Part shown: positions 5,631 to 10,888 of the stretch, in pieces
How the letters are laid out: every line of letters starts with the position of its first letter
How positions within the stretch are numbered: the first letter of the stretch is position 1
Assembly: GCA_002437585.1 (NCBI GenBank)
Contig: DJQM01000050.1
Location: forward strand, 4,176-15,063
Direction of reading: 5' to 3'
Source of the DNA: Clostridiales bacterium UBA6386
GTDB taxonomy: Bacteria; Bacillota; Clostridia; Oscillospirales; Oscillospiraceae
DNA: 10,888 nucleotides
The notes under the pieces: generated by a model
What the model was told of the DNA's origin: nothing
The model's database searches: none
Seen by the model: the letters and a program-made list of their open reading frames with translations, nothing else
Made by a program: the position numbers and the translations under genes

Positions 5631-5632
5631 AA
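5604..5632 (-). promoter_or_regulatory. Near-consensus promoter for the repressor-protease operon
   Basis: Minus strand TTGACT (5627-5632), 17 bases, TACAAT (5604-5609). Operator site 4 (5621-5630) overlaps the -35. Transcription starts near 5597 and runs leftward through operator sites 3, 2 and 1 and across the rightward promoter, so the two promoters face each other. Confidence 0.82.
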
Positions 5633-5654
5633 CTCTTTTCCGTCTGATTTTGCC

Positions 5655-5676
5655 GGAAATCCTTCGACGGATTTCC
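5655..5676 (+). repeat. Leader hairpin upstream of the Spo0A-type gene
   Basis: A perfect 8-bp stem GGAAATCC (5655-5662) / GGATTTCC (5669-5676) closes a TTCGAC loop, within the long leader. No T tract follows, so it is not a typical terminator. The loop plus flank, TTCGACG, is one base from the complement of the Spo0A-box core TGTCGAA, which may be chance. Confidence 0.55.
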
Positions 5677-5735
5677 CCAAGATTAGCACACAAACCGTCC
5701 AACAAAACGGGTATTATTTTAAGGAGGAACCAAAC

Positions 5736-6215
5736 ATGCGTAATCTGGAAATGCAGGTAGACACCCTGATGCGGCTGTGCGCCGCGGAAACCCCCGCCCA
5801 AAAGGAGCGGCTTCGCCGGGAGCTGCTGGTTCTGCTGAACCAGTCCCGGGTCAACCGTCTGGATCCGGAGTATCTGACCCGGCAGATTCTGCTGGACATC
5901 GGCGCGCCGGATCATCTGCTGGGTCATCCCTTCGTGGTGGAGGCGGTGGTGCTGTGCGTCAACGACGGCTGCTACATCAACAACATCACCTTCGGTCTCT
6001 ATCCCCAGGTGGCCGCCAAGTTCGACACCACCGCCTCCCGGGTGGAGCGGGGCATCCGCCACCTGATCGAGGTCACCTGGACCCGGGCGGACATGGACAT
6101 TCTGTGCGGCTATTTCGGCAACACGGTCAGCCCCGACCGGGGCAAGCCCACCAACGGGGAGTTCATCGCCCGGATCGCCAACGTGGTTCGCCAGCGTATG
6201 CGCGAAGCCGCCTAG
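5736..6215 (+). CDS. Stand-alone Spo0A DNA-binding domain protein (no receiver domain)
   Basis: Residues about 51-155 of this 159-residue protein match the Spo0A C-terminal effector domain. The recognition-helix block TTASRVERGIRHLIEVTW (98-115) and the KPTNGEFIA motif (137-145) are nearly those of Bacillus Spo0A (from memory), including the arginines that contact the 0A box. What is missing is the whole phosphoacceptor domain of about 120 residues. It is replaced by a short charged, probably helical N-terminus (1-50). The start ATG at 5736 is firm: AAGGAGG (5721-5727) lies 8 bases upstream, and there is no upstream open frame that could encode a receiver. It is divergent from the repressor-protease pair and driven by an operator-covered promoter. 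It probably binds 0A-box-like DNA constitutively when expressed, as a mimic or competitor of Spo0A. The function is inferred. Confidence 0.85.
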   Translation: MRNLEMQVDTLMRLCAAETPAQKERLRRELLVLLNQSRVNRLDPEYLTRQILLDIGAPDHLLGHPFVVEAVVLCVNDGCYINNITFGLYPQVAAKFDTTASRVERGIRHLIEVTWTRADMDILCGYFGNTVSPDRGKPTNGEFIARIANVVRQRMREAA

Positions 6216-6310
6216 CCGCCGGCAAGACGCTGCCAACGCGCGTCCGGTTTGCCGGAAGGCGTCAGGCCTCCGGGTACCGCTTGCGGTATCGTTTCTGCCG
6301 GCGTATTCGG
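6216..6310 (+). repeat. GC-rich hairpin-forming repeat after the Spo0A-type gene
   Basis: Contains CCGG-TTT-GCCGG-type inverted segments and GGTACCGC-TT-GCGGTATC (about 6273-6290), followed by GTTTCTGCCGG. The stretch GGGTACCGCTTGCGGTATCG (from 6272), continuing TTTCTGC, closely matches 9764-9787 in another repeat. It may also serve as the 3' end of the Spo0A-type transcript; no long T tract is present. Confidence 0.5.
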
Positions 6311-6378
6311 ATTTAAGGCGACACCGCACAATTGCGTCTTCGCGTCTCAAGTGCCTTTTTGCCCCGCTTCTTCCATTT

Positions 6379-6433
6379 GAAATACAGCGCAGCCGTTGCC
6401 GGCGTAGGCCGACTTACGGCTGCGCTGTATTTC
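6379..6433. repeat. Perfect 18-bp inverted repeat (MITE-like hairpin)
   Basis: GAAATACAGCGCAGCCGT (6379-6396) and its exact reverse complement (6416-6433) enclose a 19-base GC-rich loop. It lies in a gene-free stretch between the Spo0A-type gene and spoVT, beginning around 6311. A leftward open frame across it is, from memory, typical of spurious short proteins called from such repeats in Oscillospirales genomes. It encodes nothing recognisable. Confidence 0.7.
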
Positions 6434-6476
6434 CCGCTTTTGAAGCCGCACGGATAGAGTATCCGGCCGCAGGCGA

Positions 6477-6504
6477 TTGATTCAGAGGCTCCCGAAAAGA
6501 TACT
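6477..6504 (+). promoter_or_regulatory. Weak candidate promoter for spoVT
   Basis: TTGATT (6477-6482), 16 bases, GATACT (6499-6504). The match is only moderate. In Bacillus spoVT is read by the forespore factor sigma-G, and I see no convincing sigma-G or sigma-F pair here, although CATAATT (6539-6545) resembles a sigma-G -10. Confidence 0.25.
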
Positions 6505-6598
6505 TTTTATCAACCCCGTCAAGGGATCACTCCTCCGCATAATTCCCATTTTTCCGCAAACACTAGCCCTGGGAATAACTACAAGGAGAGGAACCAAT

Positions 6599-7141
6599 AT
6601 GAAAGCAACTGGCATTGTCCGCCGGGTGGACGACCTGGGTCGGATCGTCATCCCCAAGGAAATCCGCAGAACCCTGCGTATCCGCGAAGGCGACCCGTTG
6701 GAGATTTACACAGAAAAGGACGGAGGCGTGATCTTCCGGAAGTACTCGCCCATGGGAGACTTGCAGGAATTTGCCGCCCAGATGTGCGAGTCCATCGGCT
6801 CCGCCACCGGCCACATCGCCGCGGTCTCCGACCGGGACAGCATCATCGCCCTCCACGGCGCCCCCAAGCGGGAGCTGATGGATAAGCCCAACTCCGCCGA
6901 GCTGGCCCGGCTCATGGAGCAGCGGCGCAACTACCTCTTCCACCCCGGGGACACCCCGGTGTTCGCCGCGGACGGGGCGGAAAAGTACCGGCTGGGGGCG
7001 GCCAGCCCCATCCTCTCCCAGGGAGACCTGATGGGCTGCGTCATGCTGCTGCTGGAGGAGAACGACGCGCCGCTGGCCGAGGGCGACCAGAGTGTCGCAA
7101 AAACCGCCGCCGGATTTCTCGGACGGCAGCTGGAGAGCTGA
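6599..7141 (+). CDS. spoVT: Stage V sporulation protein T
   Basis: An AbrB-type transcription regulator that tunes forespore gene expression in spore formers. The 180-residue protein (Bacillus SpoVT is about 178) has the swapped-hairpin AbrB DNA-binding domain at 1-51, MKATGIVRRVDDLGRIVIPK then EIRRTLRIREGDPLEIY. A GAF-like domain follows from about 56 to 178, with the ligand-domain features AAVSDRDSIIA and GAASPILSQGDLMGCV. The start is fixed by AAGGAGAGG (6583-6591). The gene is alone in its orientation, bounded by a repeat region upstream and a leftward operon downstream. Its leader holds a 7-bp ATTCCCA/TGGGAAT pairing (6542-6548/6570-6576). Its presence is good evidence that the host makes endospores. 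Confidence 0.93.
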   Translation: MKATGIVRRVDDLGRIVIPKEIRRTLRIREGDPLEIYTEKDGGVIFRKYSPMGDLQEFAAQMCESIGSATGHIAAVSDRDSIIALHGAPKRELMDKPNSAELARLMEQRRNYLFHPGDTPVFAADGAEKYRLGAASPILSQGDLMGCVMLLLEENDAPLAEGDQSVAKTAAGFLGRQLES

Positions 7142-7249
7142 AATACTGCCCCGCTGACCGTTCTCCTGGCCAAAAATACGGATTCAGGCACAAAGCTGTC
7201 ATTCCTGACACGCCGGGAGCGGATTGCCGCTGTGACACATACAACGCAA

Positions 7250-7283
7250 TCAAAACGACCCCCGGGGCGATTGCCCCGGGGGT
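7250..7283 (-). terminator. Terminator of the nfnA-nfnB operon
   Basis: A perfect stem CCCCCGGGGC (7259-7268) / GCCCCGGGGG (7273-7282) with a GATT loop (AATC on the minus strand), followed on the minus strand by a short CGTTTTG tract. It lies about 35 bases beyond the nfnB stop. The remaining 7142-7250 stretch shows no gene. Confidence 0.8.
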
Positions 7284-7318
7284 ACGTTATCGGATGGCAG
7301 AATGGATAACCGGAAGCC

Positions 7319-8701
7319 TTACTTGGTCAGGAACTGATCGATGGCCTCGGCGCCCTTCTTGCCGGCACCCATGGCCAGGATCACGGTGGCCGCGCCGGTA
7401 ACGGCGTCGCCGCCGGCGAACACGCCCTCACGGGTGGTCATCTCGTTCTCGTTGACGATCAGGCAGCCCTTCTTGTTGGTGTCCAGACCCGGCGTGGTGG
7501 AGCGGATCAGGGGGTTGGGGCTGGTGCCCAGAGCCATGATCACGGTGTCCACATCCAGCTGGAATTCGCTGCCCGGAATCTCCACGGGACGGCGGCGGCC
7601 GGAAGCGTCAGGCTCGCCCAGCTCCATGCGCACGCACTTCATGCCCTTCACCCGGCCGTCCTCGTCGGCCAGGATCTCCACGGGATTGCACAGGGTCTTG
7701 AACTCGATGCCCTCCTCCTTGGCGTGGTGCTGCTCCTCCTTCCGGGCGGGCATCTCGGCCTCGCCCCGGCGGTAAACGATGTACACCTTGTCCGCACCCA
7801 GACGCATGGCGCACCGGGCGGCATCCATGGCCACGTTGCCGCCGCCCACCACGGCCACCGCCTTGGAGCGGATGACGGGGGTGTCGGAATCCGGGTTGTA
7901 GGCCTTCATCAGGTTGGTACGGGTCAGGTACTCATTGGCGGACAGGACGCCCTTCAGGCTCTCGCCGGGGATGTGCATGAACATGGGCAGGCCCGCGCCG
8001 GAGCCGACGAACACGGCCTTATAGCCCATCCCGAACAGCTCGTCGATGGTCAGAACCCGGCCGATGACCATGTTGGTCATGATCTCCACGCCCTGAGCCT
8101 GGAGCTTAGTGACCTCGTTGGCCACGATGGCCTTGGGAAGACGGAACTCAGGAATGCCGTAGACCAGCACGCCGCCGGCGGTGTGCAGAGCCTCGAACAC
8201 GGACACCTGATAGCCCTTCTTGGCCAGATCGCTGGCGCAGGTCAGACCGGCAGGGCCGGAGCCCACCACGGCCACCTTGATGCCGTTGGAGGGAGCCTTC
8301 TCAGGCATGGCGTTGACGTTTTCACGGTACCAGTCGGCCACGAACCGCTCCAGACGGCCGATGGCTACCGGCTCCCCCTTGATGCCCCGGACGCACTTGC
8401 TCTCGCACTGGCTCTCCTGGGGACACACCCGGCCGGAAAGGGCGGGCAGGGCGTTGGTGGAGGTGATGATCTCGTAGGCCTTCTGGAAATTGCCTTCGGC
8501 CACCTCATGAATGAACTCAGGAATGCGCACATTGACGGGACAGCCCTCCACGCACTGAGGCTTCTTGCACTTCAGGCAGCGGCCGGCCTCCTCCTTGGCC
8601 ATTTCCTCGGTATAGCCCAGGGTGACTTCCTGGAAATTCCGGGCACGAACCAGCGGCTCCTGCTCGGGCATGGGAACCTTCTTCAAAGACATATTCGCCA
8701 T
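7319..8701 (-). CDS. nfnB: NADH-dependent ferredoxin:NADP+ oxidoreductase, large subunit (GltD-like)
   Basis: The 460-residue flavoprotein has the glutamate-synthase small-subunit fold: N-terminal cysteine sets for two 4Fe-4S clusters (C42, C45, C50, C54; then C93, C99, C103), FAD loop VVGSGPAG (145-152), a second dinucleotide loop VVGGGNVAMDAAR (284-296) for NADP(H), and the FAD-closing AGGDAVTG (about 431-438). Such proteins are often labelled 'glutamate synthase (NADPH), homotetrameric'. The adjoining nfnA and the absence of a large GltB subunit make it the NfnB half of an electron-bifurcating transhydrogenase, which couples NADPH oxidation to NADH and reduced ferredoxin interchange in the cytoplasm. 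AAGGAGG (8711-8717) overlaps the nfnA stop, giving tight translational linkage; the ATG at 8699-8701 fits it best. Confidence 0.9.
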   Translation of the reverse strand: MANMSLKKVPMPEQEPLVRARNFQEVTLGYTEEMAKEEAGRCLKCKKPQCVEGCPVNVRIPEFIHEVAEGNFQKAYEIITSTNALPALSGRVCPQESQCESKCVRGIKGEPVAIGRLERFVADWYRENVNAMPEKAPSNGIKVAVVGSGPAGLTCASDLAKKGYQVSVFEALHTAGGVLVYGIPEFRLPKAIVANEVTKLQAQGVEIMTNMVIGRVLTIDELFGMGYKAVFVGSGAGLPMFMHIPGESLKGVLSANEYLTRTNLMKAYNPDSDTPVIRSKAVAVVGGGNVAMDAARCAMRLGADKVYIVYRRGEAEMPARKEEQHHAKEEGIEFKTLCNPVEILADEDGRVKGMKCVRMELGEPDASGRRRPVEIPGSEFQLDVDTVIMALGTSPNPLIRSTTPGLDTNKKGCLIVNENEMTTREGVFAGGDAVTGAATVILAMGAGKKGAEAIDQFLTK

Positions 8702-8715
8702 TTTCCCGTACCTCC

Positions 8716-9570
8716 TTACTTGATGAGGGCCTTGCCCATGGCTTCCATCCGGCAGACGTGATCCTTGGCCACCTCGGCCTCCCGGTCACGGTAGGTGCCG
8801 TTCCGGCTCATCAGCTCGGCGTAGTCCACCTTGTGGCCGTCGAACTCAGGGCCGTCCACGCAGGCGAACTTGGTCTCGCCGCCCACGGTGACACGGCAGC
8901 CGCCGCACATGCCGGTGCCGTCCACCATGATGGGGTTCAGGGAGACCATGGTGTGAACGCCGAAGGGCTCGGTGGTCTTGCAGACAAACTTCATCATAGG
9001 CACGGGGCCGATGGCCAGCACCTCGTCGTACTGAGTACCCGCCTCCAGCAGAGCCTGAAGCTTGACGGTGCCGAAGCCCTTCTCACCGTAGGAGCCGTCG
9101 TCGGTCATCAGGTACAGGTTGTCCGCGCAGGCGCGGAACTCGTCCTCGAGAATGACGATGTCCTTGTTCCGGAAGCCGATGATCACATCAACGATGGCAC
9201 CGGCTTCTTTGAAGGCACGAGCCGCGGGCAGAGCGATGGCGCAGCCCACGCCGCCGCCGACAACGCACACCCGCTTCTTGCCCTCCACATCGGTGGGCTT
9301 GCCCAGCGGGCCGACAAAGTCGTGGATGTAGTCGCCCTCGTTCAGCGCACCCAAAGCATTGGTGGAGAAGCCCACCTTCTGGAAGATGATGCTGACAGTC
9401 CCCTTCTCACGGTCATAGCCGGCGATGGTCAGCGGCACACGCTCGCCCATCTCATCGATCCGGAAGATGATGAACTGACCTGCCTTTGCCTTTCTGGCAA
9501 CAAAGGGGGCCTCAATGTCCATCAGGGTGACGTTGGCGTTCAGCTCCTTCTTACGCACGATTTTATACAT
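8716..9570 (-). CDS. nfnA: NADH-dependent ferredoxin:NADP+ oxidoreductase, small subunit
   Basis: The 284-residue protein is of the ferredoxin-NADP reductase / dihydroorotate-dehydrogenase electron-transfer (PyrK-like) family. It has an N-terminal FAD barrel with RVPLTIA (44-50), an NAD-binding domain VVGGGVGCAIALP (103-115), and a C-terminal 2Fe-2S loop VDGTGMCGGCRV...ACVDGPEF. The loop shows only three cysteines (222, 225, 237), and an aspartate (D217) stands where PyrK has its first cysteine. This Asp/3-Cys pattern is what is known for the NfnA cluster and argues against PyrK. The ATG at 9568-9570 is chosen as the family start (MYKIVRKKEL), with AAAAGGA about 10 bases upstream; a longer in-frame extension crosses the promoter and is discarded. 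A sulfide dehydrogenase (SudB) label is the main alternative. Confidence 0.9.
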   Translation of the reverse strand: MYKIVRKKELNANVTLMDIEAPFVARKAKAGQFIIFRIDEMGERVPLTIAGYDREKGTVSIIFQKVGFSTNALGALNEGDYIHDFVGPLGKPTDVEGKKRVCVVGGGVGCAIALPAARAFKEAGAIVDVIIGFRNKDIVILEDEFRACADNLYLMTDDGSYGEKGFGTVKLQALLEAGTQYDEVLAIGPVPMMKFVCKTTEPFGVHTMVSLNPIMVDGTGMCGGCRVTVGGETKFACVDGPEFDGHKVDYAELMSRNGTYRDREAEVAKDHVCRMEAMGKALIK

Positions 9571-9639
9571 TTCCGATCCGTCCTTTTCCTTTTCAGAATG
9601 GTGAATAACGCAATTTGGTTTTTCCACCCAAACATCTTC

Positions 9640-9668
9640 ATTATAACGGGTTTCGTCACATTTGTCAA
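9640..9668 (-). promoter_or_regulatory. Consensus sigma-A promoter of nfnA-nfnB
   Basis: Minus strand TTGACA (9663-9668), 17 bases, TATAAT (9640-9645), a perfect consensus implying strong expression. The leader is about 65 bases. No operator-like palindrome is evident. Confidence 0.88.
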
Positions 9669-9745
9669 ACCATATTGTACGGTTTTGTAACGGTTTCATA
9701 AAAGTCAGCCCGGCGCCCGGGCAAGCAGTGGGTGCTCGGCCGGTC

Positions 9746-9809
9746 TGTCATTGTGATACCTTTGGGTACCGCTCGGTATCGTTCTGCTTTCAGAGCAGAA
9801 GCAATGACA
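9746..9809. repeat. TGTCATTG...CAATGACA inverted-repeat element
   Basis: 64 bases bounded by TGTCATTG (9746-9753) and CAATGACA (9802-9809). Inside are GATACC/GGTATC and TTCTGCT/AGCAGAA hairpins and the GGGTACCGCTCGGTATCGTT block shared with 6272-6298. It belongs with the 3009-3382 repeats by its ends but has a different core. The gene-free interval 9700-9845 holds otherwise only a 6-bp CTGCGG/CCGCAG hairpin (9826-9840) after the dCMP deaminase stop, a weak terminator candidate. Confidence 0.65.
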
Positions 9810-9845
9810 TGGAAAATCGATGCTGCTGCGGTATCCGCAGGACGG

Positions 9846-10361
9846 TCAGTCTCCCTTTTGGGTCTGCTTTTCTTCCTCCGGGATGAAATCCAGAACGATC
9901 TGCTTCAGCTTCGTTCTCAGCTGGATATATTTCACCCCGGCGGAGTCCATCATCCGCTTGGAGGCCAGGGTAGAAAGAGAATCGGCGTACTTGTCGGAAA
10001 GATAATACACTTCCTTCACCCCGCTCTGGATGATGGCCTTGGCGCACTCGTTGCAGGGGAAGAGCGCGACATAGACCTTGCATCCGCGCAGGTCGCCGCT
10101 GGCGTTCAGTATCGCATTGAGCTCGGCGTGGCAGACATAGGGGTATTTCGTATCAAACGCATTTCCCTCGCGCTCCCACGGGAACTCGTCATCGTCGCAG
10201 CCGGAGGGGAATCCGTTATAGCCGACGGACATTATCCTGTTTCTGTCGTTTACGATGCAGGCGCCCACCTGGGTGTTCGGGTCCTTGCTCCTGCAAGCCG
10301 AGAGCATCGCGATCCCCATAAAATACTCGTCCCACGAGATATAATCGCTTCTTTTAGGCAT
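9846..10361 (-). CDS. Deoxycytidylate (dCMP) deaminase
   Basis: Deaminates dCMP to dUMP for thymidylate synthesis. The 171-residue protein has the zinc-binding cytidine/deoxycytidylate deaminase motifs CHAEL (77-81, HAE catalytic) and PCNEC (102-106), plus the dCMP-deaminase-type N-terminus SWDEYFMGIAMLSACRSKDP and the GYNGFPSGCDD loop (48-57). ATG at 10361 is preferred to the GTG two codons upstream, because GGAG lies 8 bases before the ATG but only 2 before the GTG. The gene is related to comEB. It is divergent from secA, with AT-rich DNA between. Codon choice (CTC, GCG, TCG, CCG, AGG, ATA) differs from the CTG/GCC/TCC/CCC habit of the genes to its left. Confidence 0.93.
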   Translation of the reverse strand: MPKRSDYISWDEYFMGIAMLSACRSKDPNTQVGACIVNDRNRIMSVGYNGFPSGCDDDEFPWEREGNAFDTKYPYVCHAELNAILNASGDLRGCKVYVALFPCNECAKAIIQSGVKEVYYLSDKYADSLSTLASKRMMDSAGVKYIQLRTKLKQIVLDFIPEEEKQTQKGD

Positions 10362-10379
10362 TTTCACCGCTCCGTTTCC

Positions 10380-10440
10380 CTTATAATAGCATAATTATAT
10401 CAATCCGATATTAACATATCCAAGCCGTTAAGGCAAGAAG
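10380..10440. promoter_or_regulatory. AT-rich divergent promoter region between dCMP deaminase and secA
   Basis: An AT-rich block unlike the rest of the window. For the leftward gene, minus strand TTGGAT, 18 bases, TATAAT (ending near 10390) is a reasonable promoter. For secA no clear -35/-10 pair stands out. Confidence 0.4.
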
Positions 10441-10461
10441 AAATTTTTGAGGTGACTTTCT

Positions 10462-10888
10462 ATGGGTCTTTTAAAGAAAATTTTCGGAGACTACTCTTCG
10501 AGAGAAATCAAGCGTATCACGCCGATAAAGGACAAGGTGCTCGCGCTTGACGAGGAATATTCAAAACTCACCGACGAGGAGCTCAAGGCAAAAACCCCTT
10601 ATTTCAAGGAGCGCCTCGCCAACGGCGAGACCCTTGACGATATCCTGCCCGAGGCGTTCGCCGCCTGCCGCGAGGCTTCATGGCGTGTGCTCGGGATGAA
10701 GCACTTCCCCGTGCAGATTCTCGGCGGTATCGTTCTGCATCAGGGACGCATCGCGGAGATGAAGACCGGCGAGGGCAAAACGCTCGTCGCAACGCTCCCC
10801 GCTTATCTCAATGCGCTCTCCGGCAAGGGAGTCCACATCGTCACGGTCAACGACTACCTTGCTCGCCGCGACAGCGAGTGGATGGGCA
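10462..10888 (+). CDS. secA: Preprotein translocase ATPase SecA, N-terminal part (cut by window edge)
   Basis: SecA drives protein export through SecYEG. The first 142 codons are present and run off the right edge. The protein begins MGLLKKIFGDYSSREIKR, the usual SecA start. It contains LGMKHFPVQILGG (78-90, the Q-motif region), the Walker A loop MKTGEGKT (100-107) and TVNDYLARRD (128-137), all diagnostic. The ATG at 10462 has GAGGTGA (10449-10455) 6 bases upstream. Leucine is mainly CTC (10 of 17 codons) and arginine never CGG in this stretch, unlike thrB and thrC, where CTG dominates. Confidence 0.96.
   Translation, partial: MGLLKKIFGDYSSREIKRITPIKDKVLALDEEYSKLTDEELKAKTPYFKERLANGETLDDILPEAFAACREASWRVLGMKHFPVQILGGIVLHQGRIAEMKTGEGKTLVATLPAYLNALSGKGVHIVTVNDYLARRDSEWMG

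Noticed and set aside
5663..5669. 0A box (TTCGACG) as an autoregulatory Spo0A site in the orphan gene's leader
   Set aside because: One mismatch in a 7-base core, within a hairpin loop and far downstream of the promoter; too weak to call as a site.
5589..6350. Minus-strand 253-codon open frame opposite the Spo0A-type gene
   Set aside because: The plus strand encodes a clear Spo0A effector domain with a strong ribosome-binding site; the minus frame shows no domain.
6313..6657. Minus-strand 114-codon open frame through the 18-bp inverted repeat
   Set aside because: It overlaps the spoVT start and translates the hairpin repeat; no ribosome-binding site or domain, looks like a spurious repeat-derived protein.
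7724..9690. Two long plus-strand open frames (345 and 310 codons) opposite nfnB and nfnA
   Set aside because: They are antisense shadows of high-GC genes: His/Gly/Val-rich without any known domain, no ribosome-binding sites, while the minus frames have full cofactor motifs.

Overview
The window looks like chromosome from a spore-forming, GC-rich Clostridia member, most likely a gut Oscillospirales/Ruminococcaceae-type bacterium. This is inferred from the SpoVT and Spo0A-type proteins, consensus sigma-A promoters, a TPP-riboswitch-controlled ThiT, an NfnAB pair and families of TGTCATTGCGA-type intergenic repeats. No rRNA, tRNA, CRISPR array or transposase gene is visible.

Layout. (1) 1-2975: threonine biosynthesis. 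The 5' end of homoserine dehydrogenase (hom) runs leftward and is divergent from a thrC-thrB operon that ends in a GC-rich hairpin. (2) 2976-3471: no gene; a nested set of inverted repeats resembling MITEs. (3) 3436-4260: leftward thiT behind a consensus promoter, a TPP riboswitch and a clean attenuator terminator. (4) 4262-4684: a probable type I toxin-antitoxin locus not previously listed as a gene here. It has a 29-residue hydrophobic peptide on the minus strand, whose ribosome-binding site can be locked in a hairpin, and a convergent antisense transcript that would overlap the toxin mRNA 3' end. (5) 4685-6215: a compact regulatory module. An Xre repressor and an ImmA/IrrE-type metalloprotease are read leftward. 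A stand-alone Spo0A DNA-binding domain with no receiver domain is read rightward. Between them lie two near-consensus promoters pointing at each other and four copies of a TACTWWAGTA operator-like palindrome. (6) 6216-6598: GC-rich hairpin repeats, including a perfect 18-bp inverted repeat. (7) 6599-7141: spoVT. (8) 7258-9668: nfnA-nfnB, leftward, with a consensus promoter and terminator. (9) 9700-9845: another TGTCATTG...CAATGACA repeat. (10) 9846-10888: dCMP deaminase (leftward) divergent from the start of secA. Codon choice in these two genes differs visibly from the rest.

How it fits together. The metabolic genes (Thr synthesis, thiamine uptake, transhydrogenase) are ordinary. The notable part is 4262-6310. 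The repressor-protease pair is the arrangement used as a derepression switch in integrative elements such as ICEBs1 (ImmR/ImmA). Here the divergent target appears to be a receiver-less Spo0A output domain, so protease-driven derepression could feed directly into sporulation-type gene control without phosphorylation. That interpretation is inference; the gene order, motifs, operators and promoters are read from the sequence.
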